Assembly (NCBI GenBank): GCA_002197995.1
Contig: NGZR01000004.1
Span: 4,464,001 to 4,528,000, forward strand
Source: Gaeumannomyces sp. JS-464
Taxonomy: Eukaryota; Ascomycota; Sordariomycetes; Magnaporthales; Magnaporthaceae
Length of the DNA: 64,000 bases
Direction: 5' to 3'
Shown: in pieces, positions 34,560-45,639 of the stretch
How the letters are laid out: every line of letters begins with the position of its first letter
Numbering within the stretch: position 1 is the stretch's first letter
Program-made: the position numbers and the translations under genes
The notes under the pieces: generated by a model
Seen by the model: the letters and a program-made list of their open reading frames with translations, nothing else
Databases searched by the model: none
Told to the model about the DNA's origin: nothing

Positions 34560-36000
34560 CTTTATTGGAAAAAGGATAATGCAGTTATAGCAAGCAGTAG
34601 CAAAAAGCTTAAAAAGGAAAAAACTACGGTTTTTACCTTTAACGGTGTTAAGTACGACCTCGACGAAGCCGCTAATACGGCCAACCTTTTTAAACTTATA
34701 ACGGTTAAAATCGCCAAAAAGCCAAAACGAGGTAAAGCAGCTTACCGCGAAGCTAGCAACCTTTAAAGCACTTATCGCAATAAAAGCGTATAAGTTTTCG
34801 TCTTCGGACTTTTACGAAAGGAGGACGGCAAGCTTAAAACGTTTTTTACCGAATGCAAAAGCTATTTTAAGTTTTACGAACAGCATTCGTAAGCGAGGAA
34901 TAAAAGGTTGCTTACGCTACCACCAAGCTGGACGGCAAAGTAAAAAAGTGGTTTTAGCCGACCTAAAGCGATTACCTTAAAAGATATAAAATAAGCCAAA
35001 AAGCTACCAAGCTTATTTTCGCTAGCTTTAAAACTTTCGGAAAAAAGGTCGGAAAGGTATTCGGAATAGTCGACGAAACCCGAATTGCCGAAAAAACTTG
35101 CTAGCTTTTAAATAGCGAAGGCTTACAGCTAAGTACGTAGCGGACTTTTAACGGATTAGCATTAAGTTTAGCTAAAACGACGCTACGTTAATGCTGCATT
35201 TTTACAACGGATTGCGCGAAAACGTAAAAAATAAATTCGTAAAGCAAAACCGTTTAAAGTTTTTTACGGATTACGTTAGAAACGCGGTTCGTATTAGCGA
35301 TAAACTATACGAATAATAACAAAAAAAAAAATATGGTTTTAAAAATGTAGCATAAAATAATAAGCTAACCAAAAAAAAGCTAAGCAATAACCTATTACGG
35401 TTTATAAAACGCATTTAAGCCTTATAAATTTTAGTGCAAAAGCCGTTTACTAGTAATAAAAGCAGCAAAAAAAGCAAAAAACAAAACCCGAAAAAACGAG
35501 AAATATTTTAAATGCGGCCAAGCCGGCCATATAAAAACCAATTGCTTTTAGCGGGATAATAACCGCCAAATAGCGAACTTTTAGCGAGCGTAAGGAAACT
35601 TAACACGGGAAAAGCTATGCTTTGGAGGAGCGTATAGCTAGACGTACTGTTATAACGAATCGTGCATTATATATTAGTTCGATAAAAAGGCTATTAAATA
35701 ATACCTTCGAAAATTACGAAACATTTGTATTTTTAAAGCCACGAAACTCGAGTACGATAGTAAAGGAAAGCCGCGCGTCGTTTCCGGGTTTACGAATTTA
35801 AAAGGAAAAAACGACGCGCGCTTTTCGTAAAACTTAAAAAAGGCAACTTTAGCAAATGGTTCGAAAAAAGGAAAAGCCCGAAAAAAGCTTTTAAATTAAA
35901 CACACTTTTTTTAAAAGTCGGAAAATTTTAACACTAATGTTAAAATGGACTAAAATGGTTAAAACTTCGAAACGGCCGAGTTTTAAAAACGAGCGAAAAG
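34560..36000 (+). pseudogene. Gypsy copy 5 gag remnant
   Basis: Read across frames, the only certain domain is the nucleocapsid zinc knuckle at 35501-35548, 'YFKCGQAGHIKTNC'. This is C-x2-C-x4-H-x4-C with the first Cys changed to Tyr (tgt to tat, a RIP-type change). The upstream gag body (34560-35480) aligns with copies 1 and 4 but is full of stops. Confidence 0.75.
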
Positions 36001-39000
36001 CTCGAATAGCGGAACTTTCGTACTTATGGTCCGCGAAAAGCAAGCGAGTTAAAAAGGTTAGCACGCGTTTACGCCTTTCGATATTTCGGTATGTTTTTAA
36101 AACGTTAAGGTTTTAAAACATTTAAATGGCTCGTTATATTACGCTACTTTAGCGAACGGAAATAACGGCTAGCTTTTATCGTGGTTTAGCGATTAGTAAA
36201 AAGTTAAATATGCTAATTACAAGTTCGAAAACGCAAGCGAGCTAAAGCAAGTTGCGCTAATCCCCGAAAACCACCCTAGTATCGATATAAAGCACCCGGG
36301 ATATTTGTACCTTTTTTAAGCAAAATGCATTTACGGGAAATGCAAATTCCATTTACGATTTAAGCTTAAGTACGATTTCTTTTTATAAAAGTTAAAAAGT
36401 AAGCCAAAAGTTAAGCCCCGTTTGGCATTCCAGTTGCTACGGTAGGAGCTAGCCCGGATCGGTAGGTTTACCGCAGTTTTTAAACCTAACGAACGGTATT
36501 TAATATTATGTATTACTAAAACGCTCGATTGGGAAAAGTGCGAAATTATGGAATGCAAAAAACATATAGCATAAAAGGCAAAAGCCTAGCATTAGGGGAT
36601 TACGCGAGCGTACGTCCCGTTCGACCCGGATAAAAAAACGAACGTACGGTACTCGTTTTCCTTACCAAAAAACTAAAAAAAACCACCCGAACGGAAAGCA
36701 CGGAATGGAAAAAAGGAAAAACTAATAAAAACCCTCGCGATAGTAAAATCAAATCGACCGTACGACCTATTAACATTCCAAATGGAATATTAAAAGAAAA
36801 AAGTTAAAGTGATAATCGATTGCGAAGTATAAAGCGATTATATATCGCTATAAGCGGTTAAACGGTATAGCATTTTTACGAATCGGAAACGCTAACCGTA
36901 CTAATTAAAAACGGTCGAAAAAATACCTATCGTTTATAATAAAAAATGGATCGATTAAAAGATATAGCTAGTAATATTACGCATTCGAAGCGGGGAAAAC
37001 GTTACTATTATATTGGATAAATTGGATATAAAGGAAAGAAACGTAATTTTCGAAATTTTTTAGCTTAGGAAAAACAATTTACGGATAAATTGGACTACCG
37101 GCTAGGTTTAATAAAGAAAGCCACGAGTAATTAAAAGGGTTTACCAGCCACGAACCCCAAACCGTAAACATAAAAAGTAACGAAAAAAGGTTATAACGGT
37201 GGCAAAATTTGGCAATTTACTTTTGCATTTAACATCGACGACTACGCGATTATCCAAAACGGAAAGCGATTAAAATAACCTAACTAATGCTAAAAAACGG
37301 TTTGCGAATATTCCGGGGGAATATTATAAATACGAAAAATTGTTCCGGAAAAACCTAAAAACGGTGCTTTTCGAATATAAACCGTTCGATTTTAAAATTA
37401 AACTTAAACCAAACACGTAATTTAAATATTAAAAGCTGTACCAGCTTAGCTTTTAACAGTAAAAAGTGCTAAAAGAATAGCTAGAAAAAATTTACGGAAA
37501 GGATATATTAAACCTTTCGATTTTTTAATAAAATACGAAATTTTATAAAAAAAAAACGGGACGGAACGAATATGTATCGATTACCGCCCGCTAAATAAAA
37601 CTACGATAAAAAATCGGTATTTTTTGCTTTTTATTAACGAATTGCGCGATAAGCTCGGCAAAGCCTAGTATTTTACAGCTTTGGATTTACGGAAAGCTTA
37701 TAGCTTAATACGGATTAAAAAAAGCTAAAAATGGCTTACGGTTTTTAAAATAAAGCTTAAATATTACGAGTTTTTGGTAATAACCTTCGGGCTTACCAAC
37801 GCACTAACCACGTTTTAAAAAATGATTAACCATATATTGCGCGAATATTTCGACGTTTTCGTTTTCGCGTATTTAAACGATATCCTGGTTTTTTCGGAAA
37901 CGATGGAAAAATATAGCAAGCACGTATATAAAGTATTTTAAAAGCTGTTTAACGCAAAGCTTTTCGTTAAGCCAAAAAAATACGAATGGCATTCGCAAAA
38001 AGTCGCTTTTTTAAAGTTTGTAATTACATTTAAACAGGTTTGCATAAACCTTAAAAAAGTTAAGGAAATTAAAAAGTCGTTTATATTTAAAAACGTTACG
38101 GAAGTACGAAGGTTTTTAAGGTTTTTAAACTTTTATAAACGGTTTGTCCGTAATTATAGCAAAATCGCCATACTATTTACAAATTTTACCAAAAATAACC
38201 ATTAGTTTTATTAAGAAAAGCAAAAATAAAAAGCCTTCGAGCAATTACGAAACGCCGTATTAAAAAAACCAGTATTAATATTTTTAAACTTAAAAAAAAC
38301 CTTTCGAAATTAAAACCGACGCGTCGGATTACGCGATCGGCGGCCAATTCGGACAGCGAAACGATTAAAAACGGTTGCACTTTTGCGCGTTTTTTTTACA
38401 AAAGTTAAATAAATTTAAACTAAACTACCAAATCCACGATAAAATTTTTTTAACAATTATTCGATTACTCGAAAAGTGGCGACCGCACTTTTGTAAAACA
38501 AAGCATTAAATTGTGGTATATACGGATTATAAAAACTTAACACATTTTATTATAAGCAAAAATTTAAACAAACGACAAATCCGTTGGAGCGAGTTTTTGC
38601 AAAACTACGATATTCGGATCGAATACCGGAAAAGGTCGGAAAACGGCCGGGCGGACGTTTTAAACCGGCGACCGGACCACCAGGTTATAGTACTTAAAAA
38701 AACACGAGTAATTTTAATGGAAAAACCAAACGGGTTTTTAATCCCGGCATAAAAAATGCTCGTTAAAACGGTCCGGTAGGGAAAAGTTTAAACCTTAAAA
38801 AAAATCTAATAAATTTATAACCAGCTGGCATACGGCTATTAAAGCGTAAAAAAAACGTGGAAACGGTTATAACAATACCACGGGTTTATAAAACCCAAGC
38901 CGAAATACAAAACGCAATAAAAGATTGCGAAAGTTGTGCTAAAAACAAAGCCAACAGGTATAAACCGTACGAGTTATTGCAACTTTTGCTAGCGCCGAAT

Positions 39001-40070
39001 GGAATATAGCAGGAAATTACTATAAATTTTATTATTAAATTTCCTTAATTTAAAAAACCGATAACTAAAGTAAAGTACGATAATGTATTGGTAATAGTAA
39101 ATAAGTTTACCAAATACGCCTTGTTTTTACCGTATAAAAAAAGCAATAACGCTATAAAACTAGCGTACGTTTTTATTAAACACGTAATAGCGGAATACGG
39201 CACGCTAAACCGCTTAATTACGGATAAAAACAAGCTATTTATAAGCAAGTTTTAAAAAAGGCTTACGAGCAAGCTAAAAGCAAAGCATTTTTTATTTATA
39301 GCCTACCACTTTTAAACAAATGGATAAACGAAGCGGATAAACCAAACTATAAAACAGTATTTACGTTATTACGTTAATTACAAACAAAACGATTAGGTAT
39401 AACTATTTCTTATAGCTTAATTCGCTTATAACAACTTAGTTTATAAAAGCATAAGAATTATACCGTTTTATACGAATTACGGGTTTACATTTACAACGTA
39501 TAAGGAACTTAGGGCAGGAAAACATGCGCTAATAGTGGAAATACAAATAACGGAGTTTACCAAACTGCATAAACATTTCTAAGCAAAGCTAAAAAAGCTG
39601 CGGCACCGCATAGCTATTTAAGCAAATAAAAAAAAAATCGAAAAACCGACTTTTAAAAAAAGGGATAGCGTTTATTTTTTTCGACGAAATATTAAAACAA
39701 AACGACCAAACGACAAGCTAAACCATAAAAAACTAAAACCGTTTAAAGTATTAAAAAAGATTTCGAACGTAAATTATAAATTCCGATTACTATTAACTAT
39801 AAAATCCCACCTGGTTTTTTATATTTCCCTATTTAAATTAGCGCTACCAGGCTTTAAAAACGACGAGTTAGTAAAAATCGATTTAAAACAAAAGTACGAA
39901 ATCGAAAAATCTTAAACCATAAGCTAAAATACAAGCTTAAAAAGTACCTGGTTAAATAAAAAAGGTATAGCTACGAAAAAAACACGTAAAAAAAAGGAAT
40001 TAACCTTAAAAATTGCTAAAAAGCTTTACAAAAGTATCGGCAGAAAATCCTAAACGAAGGTTAACAAAAG
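36000..40070 (+). pseudogene. Gypsy copy 5 pol remnant with chromodomain
   Basis: Ty3/Gypsy order on the plus strand. RT (37550-38170) reads 'CIDYRPLNK', 'FTALDLRKAYSLIRI' and 'FAYLNDILVFSE'; the last is the YxDD active site with its first Asp read as Asn. RNase H ends in an open piece (38513-38752) reading 'VYTDYKNLTHF' and 'RIEYRKRSENGRADVL'. In integrase the zinc domain 'CESCAKNKANRYKPYELLQ' is at about 38930. The catalytic core gives INFI (Asp lost), 'LITDKNKLF' (Asp kept) and a Glu-to-Lys change near 39330. The chromodomain (39890-40040) reads 'KYEIEK' then 'YLVK-x-KRYSYE'. It would copy RNA to DNA in the particle and insert it into heterochromatin; it is clearly dead now. Confidence 0.88.
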
Positions 40071-40156
40071 CAAAAAGGTGGGCCGCTTACCGCAGCCGTT
40101 TATACACACGCCGGCCGTGCCTCGTGCGTATAAACGGTCGTAGCAAGAAAAACCTT

Positions 40157-40227
40157 AGCCCAGTTAAAAATCGAACTTAAAACCTCCGGCTAAAAGGTAA
40201 AAAGTGTTACCACTATACCACTAGGTT
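40157..40227 (-). tRNA. tRNA-like sequence 1 of Gypsy copy 5
   Basis: On the minus strand, 71 nt with canonical parts. Acceptor strands are aacctag/ctgggct (pairing allows for G-to-A changes). The A box is 'tggtatagtggtaac'. A possible anticodon loop cttttag would give UUU (Lys-like). The T-arm ttaag-ttcgatt-tttaa is well paired. A T5 run starts four bases after the 3' end, as expected for a Pol III terminator. The anticodon stem is imperfect. It sits antisense to pol, between the chromodomain and the antisense ORF. The same feature has the same length in copies 2 and 4. Confidence 0.6.
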
Positions 40228-40360
40228 AAAAAAAAGGTATGTTTATTAAAACCAAATAGGGCAAAAGAGTTTGCACCGAACGGTTAGCAAAAAAAAAAAA
40301 AAAAAGAAAGTGGAAATTCGACGAGCTTCGGGGTAAGCCCGAAAACTCGTCGACTTTTAC

Positions 40361-40430
40361 GGTCGTGCCGGGATTCGAACCCGAAACCTCGGCAAAAAGA
40401 CCAAAGCTACGCCTAATGCGCTATAAGATT
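40361..40430 (-). tRNA. tRNA-like sequence 2 of Gypsy copy 5
   Basis: Minus strand, 70 nt. The T-arm tcggg-ttcgaat-cccgg is perfect and includes the B box ggttcgaatcc. The 3' acceptor strand is cacgacc; the 5' strand reads aatctta, close to a RIP-mutated ggtcgtg. The D-arm starts tagcgcattaggcg. The anticodon region (ttgg..tctttttg..ccga) has an 8-nt loop, so identity cannot be assigned. TTTT occurs about 20 bp downstream. Confidence 0.6.
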
Positions 40431-40445
40431 TAAAAAAGTTGTTAA

Positions 40446-40985
40446 AAAGAGTTACAATTTACTTTAGTTAAAAAGGGCAAGCAGGTTTAAGTTAGGATTA
40501 ACCCCGGGCATTTGCCAATCGAAAAGAACGAAAGGAGCTATAAAGGGCTCGGAAAGCGAGGCAGCTTAGCGAGCCGCTTGGTCGGCCTCTTCCCGCTCAA
40601 CACGTTCCAATTTTTCCACCGAATTAATACCGCGACGCACCGCGCGCATCATTTTTTCCAGTTACATTCGTTTTTGCTTCCGAAAACGGAGGACTTTTTT
40701 TTCCGCTTTTTCCAGCTTAGCTTTAAATTTAAAATGCTAAACGACGATATTTCGAAGCTTAAAAAAAGAAGGCTTTAAAACGTCGCACCCCGAACGGTTA
40801 ATCCGAAAACATTCCACGTATCGAAACGAGTTTTAAAAAAAGGCTTTACACTTTTCACGCTTTAAAACCTCGTAATAGTACGAATAAAAAGGCATTTCGT
40901 AGCAGTTAAAAAGAATAATCGCTAAAAGCTTTTTACGGCTAACGGTTTTCTTTGTAAAAGGACGTTTTCGCACCCGACCGGACAT
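40446..40985 (-). pseudogene. Antisense ORF of Gypsy copy 5
   Basis: Minus strand, starting at the ATG 40985-40983. Block 1 is open to about 40780 and reads 'MSGRVRKRPFTKKTVSRKKL', then 'YEMPFYSYYYEVLK' and 'FKTRFDTWNVFGLTVRGATF'. Block 2, in another frame (about 40760-40450), reads 'KLEKAEKKVLRFRKQKRM', 'LEKMMRAVRRGINSVEKLE' and 'PFDWQMPGVNPNLNL'-like, allowing for stops. The predicted intact product is about 170-180 residues. It has a basic N-terminus (possible nuclear signal), a central aromatic-rich part and a helical E/K/R-rich coiled-coil-like part. The start lies about 113 bp from the 3' LTR, so antisense transcription from that LTR is possible. No function is assigned. Confidence 0.6.
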
Positions 40986-41097
40986 TTTGTTAAAATAAAA
41001 AAAATGGGAAATAGTAAAAAAAGAAAGTACTTACCATTAATAAAAAGCGGGCGATAAAACGTAACTAAAAAAACTTAGCTTAAAAAAGGAAACCTAA

Positions 41098-41544
41098 TAT
41101 TACGACTAGCATGCAGGCCCCTAAAATAGCAAAGCAAAAGGGGGCCTCGAAGTGGTGCTTCCGCCCGCCCCGGTTACGTGGAGTTACGTAAACCAAAAAG
41201 GATTTGTGGATTTATAACAAAGCAATAAATCCAAAAAAAATCTGTCGATTTGTAATAAAGCAATAAATCCAAAAGGAATTTTATGGATTTATAACAAAGC
41301 CACAAATTTAACCTAGCATAAGGCAAAAAACAGCGTGTATATAAAGGATGGATTTCCTACTGTTTTAGGTAGCTTTAATTAAGGCTTTGGCATTAGTTAA
41401 CTTAAGTTAGCTCCCAGGCATCCCCTGGGGCAAGCAATTAAATTGTCCTTTTAAGTTACGTGTTCCCCTATCCACCAGCACCAGCGATACTGTCCTTTCC
41501 ACCCCGAAGTGCCTTACTTTAAAAGCAAACCCCTGATTGTAACA
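41098..41544 (+). repeat. 3' LTR of Gypsy copy 5
   Basis: 447 bp, TATTACGACT..TTGTAACA, followed by the TSD ctatt. Confidence 0.9.
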
Positions 41545-42492
41545 CTATTGCCAGCTAATAAAAAGGCTTGCACTTTTTATAGCCCAAAGCGCGCTTCGCG
41601 CGCGCCGAAACCTTTAATAATCGGATTGCTCCAATTTCCGCGCATTATTAGGCTAACCGCCTTTCGACTTTTTTTTCGCTTTCGCTTTGCGCACCGAGCT
41701 AAAACGATTTCGAAATGCATAAAAAAACTGCAAACCGGCAAGCAGTTAAAACATATTAAACGAATAGCCGGCCCGGCCGCCGCCGTCCCCCGCTATACAC
41801 GCGACCTTTTCGTCGTACACATACGCGATTCCTTTTCGGTCGACCGTATTTAATACGCTATATAAAAGGCACGCCGGTTTAAAAATGGCACTAGCCGGCC
41901 GCCAACGTTCCCCCGCTATTTCGCGACTTTTCTTAAGTCGATTATACGCATTTACGATACTTATCGTTAATACGCACTTACGAAGCTTATTATTAACACG
42001 CGTTTAAACATATAAAAAGCATATAGGGTTAAAATTAAGCTTTTTAGCTTTTAAATTTCTTTTTTCGGCCGGGTTTAAAAGGACTATTAGAATCCCTTTT
42101 GTTTATACCCGGCTTTACTTTTTTCCGGCATTTACGGGCCGACTGCGTTTTTTACCACCCGCGGCGCTTATTACGCCGCTTGCAGCGCTTATTTACGCCG
42201 CTTGCAGCGCTTATAGCGTTTTAACGTATATTCGCCCTTTTGCCAATTGCCCGCTTATTAATAAAAAGCGCCGAAATGCGGCTCGAACTTCGTATGCCTT
42301 AAGTAAGCCTTTTTTTTTTTTTTATGCTAGCTTGCCTCATGGTTTAATTTGTTAGCCGCTTTTATAGCAATATATAACCTTGTATTAAACTTAGGTAGCG
42401 TTAGCACGTTATATGCCTTTTGGGAAATAAAGATTGGTAAATCCCAATTCGCTAACGTTAAATATACCTTTTTTCTTTCTTTCTCTTTGCCC

Positions 42493-42843
42493 GAACCGGA
42501 TTTTAAAAGGAGCGATTACGGTCCTTTTTACCTAACCCGGCCATTACTTACTTTGGCACTTTGCTAACCAACCGGACTACTATTAACAGTAGCGCTTTAA
42601 CACTTCGGCGTATATATACGCCTTTTTGCCGATTGCCCGCTTACTAATAAAAAGCGCCGAAATACGGCTTAACCTTCGTATGCTTTCGGGTTTAACTTTG
42701 CTAACCGCTGGATAGCAACATATAGCCTAATGTTTTACTTAAATAGCGTTAGCACGTTATATGCCTTTTTAAAAGGCAAAAACTAGTAAATCCCGACTTA
42801 CCGACGTTAAATATACTTTTTCTCTTTTTTCTCTCTTTGCCCG
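42493..42843 (+). mobile_element. 5'-truncated LINE tail
   Basis: Only the LINE 3' UTR end is present ('cgattgcccgcttactaata', 'gcacgttatatgcc', 'aacgttaaatatact' and a C/T tail), without the poly-T insertion of the A-D units. This is a typical 5'-truncated LINE insertion, here placed exactly between unit A's tail and unit B's head. Confidence 0.68.
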
Positions 42844-42844
42844 A

Positions 42845-44020
42845 CACCTTCCCCCGAAAAATCCTTTTTAACGAACCTATTATTAATGGCCGTTAAAAAA
42901 GCCTGGCCATTTTTAATACTAATTTTACCAAAATAAGTCGAAAACGCTATGTAAGCGCTAATAAGCCAATTGGCTTTATTTTGCCCGCGTTCGCCGGCGT
43001 TTTTTTAATAATAAACGACGACGTAACTAAGCTAAAAATGCAAAAAAAAAAACTGGTAAAGGTTTAAGGTCCTATTGCCAGCTAATAGGAAGGTTTACAC
43101 CTTTTACAACCCAAAGCGCGCTTCGCGCGCGCCGAAACCTTCGATAATCGGATTGCTTTAACTTTCGCGCATTATTAGGCTAACCGCTTTTCGATTTCCT
43201 TTTCGCTTTCGCTTCGCGCACCGAGCTAAAACGATTTCGAAATGCATAAAAAGATTGCAAACCGGCAAATAGTTAAAACATATTAAACGAATAGCCGGCC
43301 CGGCCGCCGCCGTTTTTCGCTATACACGCGACCCTTTTAGTCGTATATGCACGCGATTCCTTTTTGGTCGACCGTATTTTAATACGCGATATAAAAAGCA
43401 CGCCGGGTTAAAAATAGCACTAGCCCGGCTGCTAACGTCCCCCTATTATCCTCGCGACTTTTTTTAAATCGATTATACGCACTTATAATACTTATTGTTA
43501 ATACGCATTTACGAAGCCTATCGTTAATACGCGTTTAAACATATAAAAAGCATATAAAGATAGAATTAAGCCTTTTAGCCCTCGAATTTTCTTTTTTTCG
43601 GCCGGGCTTAGCAGGGGACCATTGTAATCCCTTTCGCTTACACCCGGCCTTATTTTTTTTCCGGCACTTTGCCGGCCGATTGCGTTTTTCTACCACCCGC
43701 GGCGCTTATTACGCCGCTCGCAGCGCTTATAACGCCTTAACGTATATTCGCCCTTTTACCGATTGCCCGCTTACTAACAAAAAGCGCCGAAATGCGGCCC
43801 GAACTCCGTGTGCCTTAAGTAAGCTTTCCTTTTTTTTTTTTTTTTTTGTGCTAGCTTACCTTATGGTTTAATTTATTAGCCGCTTCGATAGCAACATATT
43901 GCCTCGTGTTAAGCTTAAGTAACGCTAGCACGTTATATACCTTTTGGAAAGCAAAAATTGGTAAATCCCAACTAGCTAACGTTAAATATACTTTTTCTTT
44001 TTCTCTTTCTTTCTTTTTGC
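42845..44020 (+). mobile_element. LINE-tailed non-autonomous unit B
   Basis: ~1.18 kb, uninterrupted reference copy. It starts caccttcccccgaaaaatcc and has the palindrome gcgcgcttcgcgcgc at 43116-43130 and a ccggcccggccgccgccg block (about 43290). A (T)n tract of about 18 bp lies at 43831-43848, then LINE 3' UTR and a C/T tail. No ORF of its own recognised. Confidence 0.75.
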
Positions 44021-45307
44021 CACCTTCCTCCCGAAAAATTTTCCTATTAAACCTACTGTTAATAACCGCTAAAAAACCCCGGCCATTTTGGTATTACGGG
44101 TTATTAAAATGGTTAAATAGCATTATTAAACACTAATAAGCCATTTGGTTCGCTTTCGCTCGCGTTTTCCGACTTTTTTTAATAACAACGTCGGTAACGC
44201 AACTAAGCCAAAAAAGCAAAAAATGGCTGGCAACGGTATAAAAGGTGCCTATTACCAGTCGAAAGGAAAGCTTACACCCTATCGCTTAAAACGCGCCCCG
44301 CGCGCGCTAAAACCTCGACAATCGGGTTGCTATAACCTTTTCGCATTAAACCGCTTTTTAACTTCCTTTTCGCTTTCGCTTCGCGCACCGAGCCGAAACG
44401 ATTTCGCAATGCATAAAAAAACTATAAGCCGGTTAAGCAGTTAGCACACATTAAACGAATAGCCGGCCCGGCCGCGGCCGTCCCCCGCCATTTTCGGGAC
44501 TTTTCGTTCTTATTATTTACGCGATTCCTTTTCGGTCGACCGCACCCACGATACGCACGGCGCAAAATTAGCTTATTTAAGCTTTTGCTTAAACACGTAC
44601 GCGCAAAATTAGCTTAACGCTCGCGCTTTTATTTGTTATTACGCCGGGCTATATAATTATATAAGTGGCATCGCACGCGTAAAGTTTTTGCGCGGCTTTA
44701 TTTGCTAACCGTAAAGTTGTACGAAACGCTATACATTACGTTAGTAAACCGCGTAACGTATTATTAATACGCGATAAACATATAAAAGCATACCGGGTTA
44801 AAATTAAGCTTTTTAGCTTTTAAACTTTTCTTTTTCGGCCGGGTTTAAAGGGGACCATTGCGGCTTTTCCGTTTAAACCCGACCTTTATTTTATTTCGGC
44901 ACTTTGCCGTCCGATCGCGTTTTTTTACCACCCGCGGCGCTTATTACGCCGCCCGTTACGTTTAAAGCGTTTTGGCGTTTATTCGCCCTATTACTAATTG
45001 CCCGCTCACTAATAAGAAGCGCCGAAACGCGGCCCGAACTCCGTGTGCTTTAAGCAGGCCTTTTTTTTTTTTTTTTTTTTAGCTGGCTTGCCTTATAGTT
45101 TAATTTGTTAACCGCTTTAATAGTAATATATAGCCTAATATTAAGCTTAAATAGCGCTAGCACGTTATATGCTTTGTAAAAAACAAAGATTGGCAAATCC
45201 CGATTTGCTAACGTTATATACTTTTTTTTTTTTTTCTTTTTCTCTTTTTTTTTCTCTTTCTCTTTTTTTTTCTCTTTCTTTTTTTTTCTTTTTGCTTTAT
45301 TTTCTTC
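44021..45307 (+). mobile_element. LINE-tailed non-autonomous unit C
   Basis: Homologous to unit B from caccttcctcccg on. The palindrome is mutated, and about 190 bp around 44540-44760 are shared with unit D rather than B (for example 'cacgtacgcg'). It ends in an 80-bp almost pure pyrimidine tract (45219-45300). The minus-strand open frame 45050-45352, with runs of lysine, is the antisense of this tract, not a gene. Confidence 0.72.
45219..45300 (+). repeat. Polypyrimidine tract at the tail of unit C
   Basis: Continuous T/C run broken by single bases. It is an expanded form of the C/T tail that ends every LINE and unit copy here and forms the border with the full-length LINE. Confidence 0.8.
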
Positions 45308-45639
45308 GAATTTACCAATTTTTAGCATTGCGCTATTAGTGCACACTGCCAAATTGCATACAAATTTTTAACACCCGCCAATTAACAACTTAACACTAAT
45401 AACCACGCTTGTTAACGGCGCTAACAACGGTTACATACCGTTGCTAACAGCCCCCTTTTCGGCTAATAAAGTGGCGCGCGCCCTCCTCGTCGGCCTAACG
45501 GCCCGAAGGAACGCGTCGCTGCCACCCGGGCTTTCCCGCGCGTTAGCGCATTCGACTACGCCGTTCCCGTTGCGGAATTAGCAATACTTAATAAGGCCCG
45601 ATTAGGGCTAAAAAGGCACTTACGACGGCAGCACCGGCA

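Larger units (their letters stand above)
34090..41544 (+). mobile_element. Gypsy family A copy 5, complete
   Basis: 7,455 bp with LTRs 34090-34537 and 41098-41544, TSD ctatt, plus-strand gag and pol with chromodomain, and antisense cargo (two tRNA-like sequences and an ORF) before the 3' LTR. It is the best-bounded family A member and is used here as the reference. Confidence 0.92.
33854..42492 (+). mobile_element. LINE-tailed non-autonomous unit A, split by Gypsy copy 5
   Basis: 5' part 33854-34089 and 3' part 41550-42492 join into a ~1.17-kb unit homologous to units at 42845, 44021 and 51522. It starts cacctttcctcgaaaaatt. It carries the palindrome gcgcgcttcgcgcgc (41589-41603) and a ccggcccggccgccgccg block (about 41768), and ends with the LINE 3' UTR and a C/T-rich tail. 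The first ~800 bp is unrelated to the LINE ORFs; the last ~370 bp is homologous to the full-length LINE 3' UTR (51160-51521). It is therefore probably mobilised by the LINE. Confidence 0.72.
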
